Part shown: piece after piece, positions 44,977 through 54,200 of the stretch
Layout of the letters: each line of letters begins with the position of its first letter
How positions within the stretch are numbered: position 1 is the stretch's first letter
NCBI GenBank assembly: GCA_945957395.1
Contig: CAMFKE010000006.1
Coordinates: 124,001 to 188,000, forward strand
Reading direction: 5' to 3'
DNA length: 64,000 nucleotides
Origin: an uncultured Opitutia bacterium
Lineage (GTDB): Bacteria > Verrucomicrobiota > Verrucomicrobiia > Opitutales > UBA953
Program-made: the position numbers and the translations under genes
The notes under the pieces: model-generated
The model's input: only the letters and a program-made list of their open reading frames with translations
The model's database searches: none
What the model was told of the DNA's origin: nothing

Positions 44977-47900
44977 ATGTGGCCCGCGATTAATTCAGAA
45001 TTTTCGTTCCTTTCGCCGCACTTCCTCAAGGCCTGCGAATCCCTCTTCAACCCGCGCACGGGCCTTGCCGGCCTGGCGGCATCGGCGGCGGCCCTTTGCT
45101 GCCCCTGCGCGCAGGCGGAATTCAACATCAGCCTTAACTTCTCGGCGACCACCACGACCGAACAGAAGGCCGTTTTCACCGCCGCCGCCAACTACTGGAT
45201 GTCCGAAATCTCCGGCTACAAGGCAGGCATCACACTATCGGGAATAACCATCAACGCCGATGTGACGGCCATCGACGGCGCGGGGGGGATTCTTGGCCAG
45301 GCCGGGCCCGATGGGTTCGCCCTGCAGCAAGGCACCTTCTACGCGACCTCCGGCATCATGCAGTTCGACTCGGCCGATGTGAATTCGCTGATTTCCGCCG
45401 GCACTTTCGACGAGGTGATTCGCCATGAGATAGGCCATATCCTTGGCATCGGAACGCTGTGGGAGGACAACAACCTGTATGTCGCAGGCACGGGAAAATA
45501 CACGGGCTCCGGCGCCCTCGCCGGGTGGCGCTACGAGTTCGGCCTGCCGGGCGACCTCTTTGTACCCGTTGAACTCGGAGGCGGCCCTGGCACGCGCAAC
45601 GGCCACTGGAACGAATCCGACGGCGGCTGGGACACCGGCATAGCCAGCAGAATCACAGGCAGGGACCTTTCGGAGGAACTCATGACCGGCTGGGCGGGAG
45701 CCGACATGTTCACCGGACTCATCACCCTGGGCTCGCTCAAAGACCTTGGGTATACGCTGGCCGTCCCGACCGACGCCCAAGGCAACTACCTCCTGGAGTC
45801 AGGGCCTATCATCGGAGACCTCACGGGCGCACGCAGCCTGCAAAAGGTATCGACCGGCACGGTCATCCTGCTCGGCGACAACACCTTCTCCGGCGGGGCC
45901 ATTCTCGAGGCGGGCAGGGTTGTGACCCAAAACTCGCATGCGCTGGGAACCGGGCAGGTGATCATCCGGGGCGCGATCCTCGATGTTGCTGACTGCAACT
46001 TGATCGGCCTTTCAAAACTCACGCTCGAATCCGGACTCATCACCGGAACCACCGGCTCCCTGACGGCCTCGGCCTACGAACTGCAATCCGGCACCCTTTC
46101 CGCCCAACTGACAGGCTCCGCCGCCGTGACCAAAACCACAAACGGCACGGTGTCCGTGACGGCGGCACAGTCCTACACCGGCGGCACCGTCATCGAGGCG
46201 GGCAGACTGCTCGCCGGCCACGCGCGAGCCCTGTCCACTGGACCTGTCACCATCAACGGCGGCACGCTTGATGTGGATACGACCGCAGTGACGGGAGCGG
46301 GAACCGTAACGCTCAACACCGGCCTCATCACCGGCAGCGGAGGCTCTCTTTCTGCCGCAGCCTTCGATCTGCGCGCCGGAACCGTGACCGCATCGCTGGC
46401 CGGTTCGGGAGCCCTTACGAAAACCACCGCAGGAACAGTCACACTCTCGGGAAACAACAGCTTCTCCGGAGGGCTTTCGGTGGAGGCAGGCCTTCTTGTG
46501 GCGACCGCCAAGGGTTCTCTGGGCGCAGGCAATGTCGTCATCACCGGCGGCGGCATAACCGTCACGCATACCGACGCCGCGGAGCGCGCCACCCTTCTTG
46601 TCAACGGCGGTGCGATTAGCTTCAGCACCCTGACCGAGGCCCGGGTGGGCGCCATCGTTGGCGACGCAGCACTCGCCCTGTCCAATGACTCGGGACAGGC
46701 CCTCACCCTCACCGTCGGCACCAACGGCGCATCAACCTCCTACGCCGGGGTGCTTTCCGGATCCGGTTCGCTCACCAAGGACGGCGCGGGCACCTTCACG
46801 CTCGCTGGCGCGAACACATACACCGGCGGCACTTCCGTGGCGGGAGGCAAACTCGTGCTCGCCAACGCGAACGCACTCGGCGCCGGCCCCCTGGCCATAC
46901 GGGGCGGAACGCTCGATCTGAACGCCTTGGACATCGCCAGCCCGACGACTGTGACAATCGAATCCGGCACGATCATCGGCGCTGCCGGAGGCTCGCTTTC
47001 CGCTCCCGGCTTCGCGCTGAAGGGGGGCAATGTGGCCGTCGAACTCACCGGGACGGGAGCGCTCACCAAGACCGGCACGGGCATCGCGACGCTCGCCGCC
47101 GCAAACACCTACACCGGAGGCACCACCGTGGCCGAAGGCACGCTTCGGATAGTCGCCGCCACCGCGCTCTCCTCCGGAACCGTGTCGATTGCCGGAGGCA
47201 CCTTGGATGTGGCAGGCACCTCCGTCACCGCCCCCGGCGGAGTGACCCTCTACTCCGGTTCGATTATCGGCACAACCGGCTCTCTCAGCGCCGCATCCTT
47301 CGAACTTCAGTCCGGCATCGTCTCCGCCACGATCACCGGACCGGCCGGCTTGGAAAAGACCACCATCGGCACCGTCACGCTGGCCGCCGCGAACTCGTTC
47401 AAGGGCGATGTGAACATCCGTGCCGGCACGCTGGCCATCACCCACGCCGCCGCACTCGGTGGCGGACGGAACCTCGTGAGCCCGGGCGCCACGCTTCAGG
47501 TGGGCGACAACACGGCGCTCCCCGCGGAGTGGGCCGGAACACCCATCGCCAACGAGGGCACGGTGGACCTGCGACTCTCCTCCGACACGACCGTGACGCG
47601 CACCATCACCGGCGCCGGAAACCTTGTGCAAAATGGCACCGGCACCGTCCTGCTCGCCAACCCGACCTACACGGGATCCACCACCGTGAACGCCGGCACT
47701 CTCGTCATCCCGACCTCCGTCATCCCCTCCGGTCCGCTCGCCGCCCGCTCGGAAGGCACGCTGGAATTCCGCTCCGACGCAGCGCTCGTCGACTTTTCCC
47801 GCGCCGTGTCCGGCGACGGCACGGTCGCCTTCTCCGGCACCGGCACGACTCGCCTGATCGGGGCGTACAGCCACTCCGGCCGATTGCTCGTCAAGTCGGG

Positions 47901-49446
47901 CGCCTCGGTCAGCCTGGGCGCCTCCTCCGCCGACAGCGTGACGGTCGCCAGCCGCCTATTGAGCATCGAGAAAGGCGCACGCCTATCGGGCTCCGGCGCC
48001 ATCGCAGGTTCGATGTACAACGCCGGCACACTGGCACCCGGCTTCTCGCCCGGCACCATCACCCTCGGCGGCGACTTCATCAACACCGGCACGCTCGAGA
48101 TGCAGGTGGCCGCAGACGGAACACACGACGAAATCCGCTACGCAGGACAGGCCTTCCTCGGCGGCGCGCTCGTCGTCTCCTACATCAACGGCGCCCCGGC
48201 AAAGGGCACGACATTCAGCTTCTTCACCGACACCAACACCTCCGACGGCAAACCCTCCGTCATAGGCGGCCTGGCGTCACTCTCCCTTCCCTCCGGCGGC
48301 GGCGTCTTTTACGCCACTGCCTCAGGACTGAGCTTCATCTCGGGCGGCACGCTCTTGGACATACCGGGTGTTTCCATAATCGGGAGGAACCGCCTTGCCG
48401 ACTTTGCCAGGGCGCTGGGCGAAGCCGCCTCCGCCAGCCCCTCCCTCGCCTCTACGCTTTCGGCGATCTCCACGCCGACATCGCTGATCGGAAACCTCGT
48501 TTTCAACGCCTCTCCGCTCGGCCTCGCCGCCGCCACCGCACTCCCTGTCGCCCAGGCCTCTGCCGACGCCGAACTGCTCGGCCGACACCTGAACGCGCGT
48601 CGCTTCGAGCGCCCCTATGGCCCTCTCTCGGAGCCCTCCCCGTATGCGTACGGCAAGGGCATGATTTCGACCGCCGACACCTCTTCGGACGGCATCGCCT
48701 TTGATTATCGCAGCTTCGGCGGGGTCGTCGGCATGGACATCGACCATGACAAACAACTCATGCTGGGCGTGCAAATCGCCTATGACAACGCCACCGCCGA
48801 CTTCCACCAAGGCGGGGGCAAGCTGGACCAGAACCACGCCCGCGTCACCGTCTACGCCTCTCACCTCTTCAACGGACGATACTTCGTCGATGTAGGCGCA
48901 TTCGGCGGCGGCTCGCTCTACGACTCCTCGCGCAACACCATCCTGGGCAAAAACACCGGGAACACCACCGGCTGGGAGGCGGGAGGCCTGATCAACTCCG
49001 GCTTCGTGCTTGTGATGAGCAATGGTCTCACACTCACCCCCCGCGCCGGGCTCACCTTCACCCACGCCGCCGTCTCCGGCTTCACCGAATCCGGCAACGC
49101 CCTCGCGCTCGACATCGGCGACTACGAGCAAAACTCCCTCGCCTCACGCGTGGGCTGCACAATCAACTATTCGACAAAGCTGGGCGATCACGCCGTGCGC
49201 TTCTCCCTCGGCGCCGAATGGGTGCACGAGTGGCTCGACACCGACACCACCATCGGAGGCCGCATCTCCGGGGCCGGCTTCACCACCAAGGCGGCGGCCA
49301 CACCCGCCGACCGCTTGGAAGTGGGCCCCGAGATCGACTTCGCCATCGACGATGCCATGTCCATCACGGCCTCCTACAAGTTCGACTACGCCTTCGGCGA
49401 CACCATCGGACACCGCTTCGACATCGGCTTCCGCCTGCGCCTGTGA
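44977..49446 (+). CDS. Autotransporter with metzincin-like passenger and beta-strand repeats
   Basis: A 1489-residue autotransporter. After an unusually long signal region (cleavage likely at CAQAEFN, near residue 47) comes a putative protease domain with VIRHEIGHILGIGTLW (His150-Glu-x-x-His154-x-x-Gly), the zinc site of metzincin or NF038122-like proteases; NGHWNESDGGWD and GLITLGSLKDLGY fit such domains. Residues about 270-1080 hold seven or eight autotransporter-associated beta-strand repeats of 90-100 residues, each opening like GTVTLSGNNSFSGG and carrying a GGTLDV-type strand. From about residue 1220 the C-terminal barrel begins (YAYGKGMISTADTS) and ends GFRLRL. A TTG start six codons earlier is possible. 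The passenger would be displayed or released at the cell surface. Confidence 0.88.
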   Translation: MWPAINSEFSFLSPHFLKACESLFNPRTGLAGLAASAAALCCPCAQAEFNISLNFSATTTTEQKAVFTAAANYWMSEISGYKAGITLSGITINADVTAIDGAGGILGQAGPDGFALQQGTFYATSGIMQFDSADVNSLISAGTFDEVIRHEIGHILGIGTLWEDNNLYVAGTGKYTGSGALAGWRYEFGLPGDLFVPVELGGGPGTRNGHWNESDGGWDTGIASRITGRDLSEELMTGWAGADMFTGLITLGSLKDLGYTLAVPTDAQGNYLLESGPIIGDLTGARSLQKVSTGTVILLGDNTFSGGAILEAGRVVTQNSHALGTGQVIIRGAILDVADCNLIGLSKLTLESGLITGTTGSLTASAYELQSGTLSAQLTGSAAVTKTTNGTVSVTAAQSYTGGTVIEAGRLLAGHARALSTGPVTINGGTLDVDTTAVTGAGTVTLNTGLITGSGGSLSAAAFDLRAGTVTASLAGSGALTKTTAGTVTLSGNNSFSGGLSVEAGLLVATAKGSLGAGNVVITGGGITVTHTDAAERATLLVNGGAISFSTLTEARVGAIVGDAALALSNDSGQALTLTVGTNGASTSYAGVLSGSGSLTKDGAGTFTLAGANTYTGGTSVAGGKLVLANANALGAGPLAIRGGTLDLNALDIASPTTVTIESGTIIGAAGGSLSAPGFALKGGNVAVELTGTGALTKTGTGIATLAAANTYTGGTTVAEGTLRIVAATALSSGTVSIAGGTLDVAGTSVTAPGGVTLYSGSIIGTTGSLSAASFELQSGIVSATITGPAGLEKTTIGTVTLAAANSFKGDVNIRAGTLAITHAAALGGGRNLVSPGATLQVGDNTALPAEWAGTPIANEGTVDLRLSSDTTVTRTITGAGNLVQNGTGTVLLANPTYTGSTTVNAGTLVIPTSVIPSGPLAARSEGTLEFRSDAALVDFSRAVSGDGTVAFSGTGTTRLIGAYSHSGRLLVKSGASVSLGASSADSVTVASRLLSIEKGARLSGSGAIAGSMYNAGTLAPGFSPGTITLGGDFINTGTLEMQVAADGTHDEIRYAGQAFLGGALVVSYINGAPAKGTTFSFFTDTNTSDGKPSVIGGLASLSLPSGGGVFYATASGLSFISGGTLLDIPGVSIIGRNRLADFARALGEAASASPSLASTLSAISTPTSLIGNLVFNASPLGLAAATALPVAQASADAELLGRHLNARRFERPYGPLSEPSPYAYGKGMISTADTSSDGIAFDYRSFGGVVGMDIDHDKQLMLGVQIAYDNATADFHQGGGKLDQNHARVTVYASHLFNGRYFVDVGAFGGGSLYDSSRNTILGKNTGNTTGWEAGGLINSGFVLVMSNGLTLTPRAGLTFTHAAVSGFTESGNALALDIGDYEQNSLASRVGCTINYSTKLGDHAVRFSLGAEWVHEWLDTDTTIGGRISGAGFTTKAAATPADRLEVGPEIDFAIDDAMSITASYKFDYAFGDTIGHRFDIGFRLRL

Positions 49447-49602
49447 CACGCCACACCCCGCGCGCCAGCCCACCTCGTCGCCTTACCCGGCGCAAACGAC
49501 ACTCATGAATGCGGACGACCGGTTGCCGCCGCACCCTTTAGCCCCATTCTTTCTTGGTATTGAGCGACGGCGGTGCTTCCCTCCACCTCCCCTCCGCAGA
49601 CC

Positions 49603-50211
49603 ATGATTCCCAACAAGGCACACCTGCGCCGCGGCGTCCTCGTCCACCGGGACGCCCTCCCGGCCGATGCTGTCGAGAAAATCGGCGAAGCGCTGGCAGC
49701 CCGACTCTGGGCGATGCCCTTGTGGAGGCAGGCCAGGCTGCCCGCCATGTATTGCTCCGTACGCGGGGAAATCTCCACTCGGCGCATCCTGGAGGAGCTA
49801 TTCCGAGAGGGACGCGCCGTGGCCCTGCCCCGCATCGAGGGCTGCGAACTGCGACTTCATCGCGTGACCGACCTGGCCCAGCTCGCTCCGGGCCGATTCG
49901 GCATCACCGAGCCCCTCGCCAACACGCCCCCAGTGGCGGAATCCGAGCCCGACCTCATCCTCGTGCCCGGAGTCGCGTTTGACCGGCGCGGACACCGCGT
50001 CGGCTACGGCAAAGGCTTTTACGACCGCCTCCTTTGCCACACGAACTCTCCCGTCATCGCCCTGGCCTACGGCTTTCAAATCGTTCACCACGTGCCCGAA
50101 GAGCCGCATGACCGGCGCATGGACTACATCCTCACCCCCAACGAACTCATCGTCTGCGGGCAGGAATCGGAACCTGCGCCGACGCCCCCAAAGCACGGTC
50201 ACCACACATAA
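49603..50211 (+). CDS. 5-formyltetrahydrofolate cyclo-ligase
   Basis: A 202-residue 5-FCL/MTHFS protein, which converts 5-formyl-THF to 5,10-methenyl-THF using ATP, in the cytoplasm. Typical motifs are KAHLRRGVLVHRDALP, FGITEP, and the nucleotide-binding PDLILVPGVAFDRRGHRVGYGKGFYDRLL. The start MIPNKAHLRR matches the family. It lies after the autotransporter with a 156-base gap and before a bidirectional hairpin. No ssrS-like RNA is recognisable upstream. Confidence 0.92.
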   Translation: MIPNKAHLRRGVLVHRDALPADAVEKIGEALAARLWAMPLWRQARLPAMYCSVRGEISTRRILEELFREGRAVALPRIEGCELRLHRVTDLAQLAPGRFGITEPLANTPPVAESEPDLILVPGVAFDRRGHRVGYGKGFYDRLLCHTNSPVIALAYGFQIVHHVPEEPHDRRMDYILTPNELIVCGQESEPAPTPPKHGHHT

Positions 50212-50247
50212 AAAACCGCCTCTACCGGATTGGCCGGAGGCGGCTTT
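50211..50247. terminator. Bidirectional hairpin between convergent genes
   Basis: Seven-base arms (50216-50222 with 50237-50243), with A residues before and CTTT after; the loop contains CCGG/CCGG. It separates the 5-FCL gene and the GYF_2 protein gene. Confidence 0.7.
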
Positions 50248-50264
50248 GCGAGGAAATCGTCGAA

Positions 50265-51089
50265 TCAGGGCTGAGAGGGCGCAACTCTGCCGGTATCGGT
50301 AGAAAACTCGATCTCCTGTTCCGGTCCGCCCTGGTCGCGAATCACGGGAAGCGAACTCAGTCCCCGCCTGTACTGCTCGTGGCGCAGCGAGAATTTCCCC
50401 GTCTGGCGAAGCACCACCTTGCCGTCCGCCACGCCGAGCCGCCCAAAATCTCTCCCGTCGATCACCAGCGTCACACCGTTGGAGCTTGTCGGGACATAGG
50501 GGCGAATTTCGTCCAGCGTCGCGGTCTCCTTGGATTTCTCCGCCATCACCTGATTGGCGGCGGAAGAGATCATGCGCGCCTCGTTGATCAAAGTCTTTTC
50601 CAAGGCGTTGTTGCGCACCTTCGTGAAGGCGGGAATCGCCAGAGCCGCCAACAGGCCGATCAGGATAATGAGCGCAACCGAGATGACGGAGAACAGCGTG
50701 CTCCACTTCGCCACCTTGCGCGCCGAGGCCGCGCCGGAGGTGTCTCCGGCGGCCTCTTTGGAATTGGCCTGCACCGCGTAGACGATGGCGAGGATGCCCA
50801 CTGGCCAGCAGCAAAACACCGTCGAGAGAATGGCCGGCACAAGCCAGTTGAACGGCTTCTCGCCCTCCGGCGCCTTGGGCGGCGCGAACGCGGCACTCGC
50901 CGGCGGCAGCGCGGGCGCCTCGCCCGTGTCCTCAGCCAGCCGTTGCGCGAGCGGCACCCAGGCGGGCGTACCGGGCCGCCAGGTCAGATTCTCAGGCGCG
51001 AAGGTTCCGTCCTCCAATTTGGCCCGGACCTCTTCGAGGGTGAAGGGCCCATGATGTTTGCCGTCCTTATGTACCGTATAGCTATGCAT
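50265..51089 (-). CDS. GYF_2 / CD225 / pilin-like membrane protein
   Basis: A 274-residue protein combining three segments. Residues 1-48 are a GYF_2-type domain (KHHGPFTLEEVRAKLEDG, WRPGTPAWVPL). Residues 80-145 are a CD225/dispanin-like pair of hydrophobic helices (NWLVPAILSTVFCCWPVGIL, then AKWSTLFSVISVALIIL) with the conserved CCWP and a polar loop between. Residues 143-200 read like the N-terminal helix of a pseudopilin without leader (LLAALAIPAFTKVRNNALEK). A globular beta-rich C terminus (TLVIDGRDFGRLGVADGKVV) follows. The start MHSYTVHKDGK puts GYF_2 at the terminus. Role unknown; the pilin-like stretch recalls minor pseudopilins and TadE-like proteins but lacks a prepilin peptidase site. 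Confidence 0.8.
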   Translation of the reverse strand: MHSYTVHKDGKHHGPFTLEEVRAKLEDGTFAPENLTWRPGTPAWVPLAQRLAEDTGEAPALPPASAAFAPPKAPEGEKPFNWLVPAILSTVFCCWPVGILAIVYAVQANSKEAAGDTSGAASARKVAKWSTLFSVISVALIILIGLLAALAIPAFTKVRNNALEKTLINEARMISSAANQVMAEKSKETATLDEIRPYVPTSSNGVTLVIDGRDFGRLGVADGKVVLRQTGKFSLRHEQYRRGLSSLPVIRDQGGPEQEIEFSTDTGRVAPSQP

Positions 51090-51261
51090 GACGGCGGCGG
51101 AGGTTTCGCCACCTCGCAGCTGCGTCAAACCGGAAGGCTCCGATTCCTCAGCCCCGCCTCATGAAGGCCAGTCTACCGAGTGCGACCAATAAAGGTGAAC
51201 TTATTTTCACCAAATCGGCACGCCAACTTGCGAATCAGGAAGGAGCCCGTTTGCTGCGCGC

Positions 51262-54200
51262 ATGGAATTCATCCGGCTGCGCGGCGTGCGCCAGAACAAC
51301 CTGAAGGGCTTCGACCTGGACATCCCGGTCGGCCGGCTCGTCGTCGTGACCGGCCTGTCCGGCGCGGGCAAGTCGTCGCTGGTGTTCGACACGCTGCACG
51401 CCGAGGGCCAGCGCCGCTATGTGGAGACCTTCTCCCCGTATGTGCGGCAGTTCCTCGACCTGCTCCCGCCGCCGCGACTGGACGCCGCCGAGAACATCCG
51501 CCCGTCCGTGGCCGTGCGCCAGACCAACGGCGTGAAGACCACCCGGTCCACCGTCGGCACGCTCACCGAGCTGTGCGACCTCCTCAAGACCTGGTTCGCG
51601 CACCGCGCCGTCCTGCACGACCCCGCCACCGGCGAGCCGCTCCACCGGCTCCACGCCGACGCCATCGTGGCCGACATCCTGGCGAAACGCGCCGGCGCCA
51701 CGGTGCTCGTCGCGTTCGCCATCGCGCGCCCGGAGTCGCTCGCCTGGTCGGCCGTGCTCGCGCCCTTCGCGGAGCGCGGCTACGCGCGCGCCGTGGCCGA
51801 CGGCCGGGTGCGCCGGATTGAGGAAATCCCCGCCGGCGCCGGCGAGGTGCTGGTCATCCAGGATCGCCTCAAGGCCGACGATTCCGAGCGCGGGCGCCTG
51901 CGCGAGGCGGTCTCTGCCGCCTTGCACACCGGGCTCGGCCGCATCCGCCTTCTGGATACCGACGGCGCGCCGCTCGCCGTGTACGCCGAGGGGCTCGTGT
52001 CGCCCGTGACGGGCGAGCGCTACCGCGAGGCCACGCCGGCGATGTTCTCGTTCAACAGCCCGCTGGGCGCCTGCCCCGCCTGCAAGGGCTTCGGGCGCGT
52101 CATCGGGCTCGACTGGAAAAAAATCATCCCGGACGCCTCCGTCACGCTCGCCGACAGCGCGATCGCGCCGTTCCGCGGCGGCGTCTACGGGGAGTCGCAG
52201 AAGGATCTGATGAAGGCGTGCCGCAAGCACGGCGTGCCCACCGATGTGGCGTGGTCGCGGCTCGGCGAGGCCCACCGGCGCTTCGTCATCGAGGGCGAGC
52301 CCGGCTACGGCGACGACGGTCGCGAGTGGCCCGCCGCCTGGTACGGCGTGAAGCGCTTCTTCACCTGGCTGGAATCCAACGCGTACAAGATGCACGTGCG
52401 CGTGATGCTGTCGCGCTACCGCGACTACCACGAGTGCGAGAGTTGCCGGGGCGCGCGCCTCAAGCCCGACTCGCTTCTGTGGAAGTGGCGCGGACGCACC
52501 CTGCCCGAACTTTACACCCTGCCGACCTCGGAGCTGCGCGCGCTCCTCGCCTCCGAGCCGCCCGCCGCGCACTCGCGCCACCCGGCCGACCAGGCTCTCG
52601 CTCAGGCGCTCGCCCGGCTCGGCTACCTCGACGAGGTCGGCCTCGGCTTCCTCGCCGCCGACCGCCTCTCGAAAACCCTCTCCGGCGGCGAGATGCAGCG
52701 CGTCGGGCTCACCGCGTGCCTGGGCGCGTCGCTCGCCGACACCCTGTTCGTGCTCGACGAGCCCAGCGTGGGACTGCACCCGCGCGACCTCGCCAAGCTC
52801 ATCGCCGTGCTGCGCAAGCTCGCCGACCTCGGCAACACCGTGGTGGTCGTGGAGCACGACGAGTCCGTCATGCGCGCGGCCGACTGGCTGATCGAGATCG
52901 GCCCGCGCCCCGGCAAACACGGCGGCGAGGTGGTGTTCTCCGGCCCGCCGGAGGCATTGCGGATGGCGGACTGCGGAACGCGGATTGGCGAGCGGGCCTC
53001 CGGCAAAAGGAAGACTCCGGTTGTCGCGAGCGACGCTGCCCAATCCGCAATCCGCAATCCGCAATCCACGCCCCCCCCCTCGTCGGTCATTCACTCCGAA
53101 CATCCGTCCATCACCGCCGAATGGCTCTCCGGGCGCCGCACCATCCCCGCGCCCGCCACGCGCCGGCCGGTCGACAAGAAGACGCCGTGCGCGCGCATCG
53201 CCGGCGCCACGCTCAACAACCTCAAGGACCTTTCGCTGAACCTGCCGCTCGGCCGCTTCGTCGCTCTCTGCGGCGTGTCCGGCTCCGGCAAGTCCTCCCT
53301 GCTCCACGGCGTCCTCGCTCCCGCCGGAGCGCGGGCGTCTTCGCCCGCCGCCGGCATTCCGGCGTCCTCGCCGGACACTGACGCCGACGATGCCGAACTC
53401 GCATCCGGCGACATCGCCGCCGGCACCGTCACCTTCGATGCGTCGCCGTCCGAAGTGGTGCTGGTGGACCAATCGCCCGTCACGCGCACGCCGCGCTCCA
53501 ACACCGCGTTGTACGCGGGCGTGTGGGACGGCATCCGCGAGAAGCTCGCGTCCACGCCCGAAGCCGAGGCGGCCGGGCTCACCGCGTCACATTTCTCGTT
53601 CAACGCCGGCGACGGGCGCTGCCCGCACTGCAAGGGTGCCGGGTGGGAGCTCGTCGAGATGCAGTTTTTGGCCGATGTGCATGTGCCGTGTCCCGTGTGC
53701 GAAGGCCGCCGCTTCAGCGAAAGCATCCTCACGCACACCTGGCGCGGCCGCTCCGTCGCCGACCTGCTCGACGCCACGGTGGCCGAAGCGCGTGAGATTT
53801 TCTTCGATACGCCGTCCGTGGCCGGGCCGCTCGCCGCGCTTGAGTCGGTCGGTCTCGGCTACCTCACGCTCGGTCAGCCGCTCAACACCCTTTCCGGCGG
53901 CGAGGCGCAGCGCCTCAAGCTGGTGCGCCACCTCGGGTCCTCCGGGCAGAAGTCCGGCGCGCTCCTGCTGCTGGACGAGCCCACGACAGGCCTGCACCGC
54001 GAGGATGTGGCGAAACTGCTCGGCGTGCTCCACCGCCTGGTGGACGCCGGCAACGGCCTCGTGGTGGTCGAGCACAACCTCGACATCCTCAAGTGCGCCG
54101 ACTGGCTCGTGGAACTCGGCCCCGAGGGCGGCCCCGCCGGCGGCGCCATCGTCGCGCAGGGCGCGCCAGAGCAGGTCGCGAAGGCGAAAACGGTGACCGC

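Noticed and set aside
53040-53067. Tandem 7-base repeats suspected as a CRISPR array
   Set aside because: Units are only 7 bases with no spacers, they lie inside uvrA, and they pair with the left arm; no cas genes in the window.
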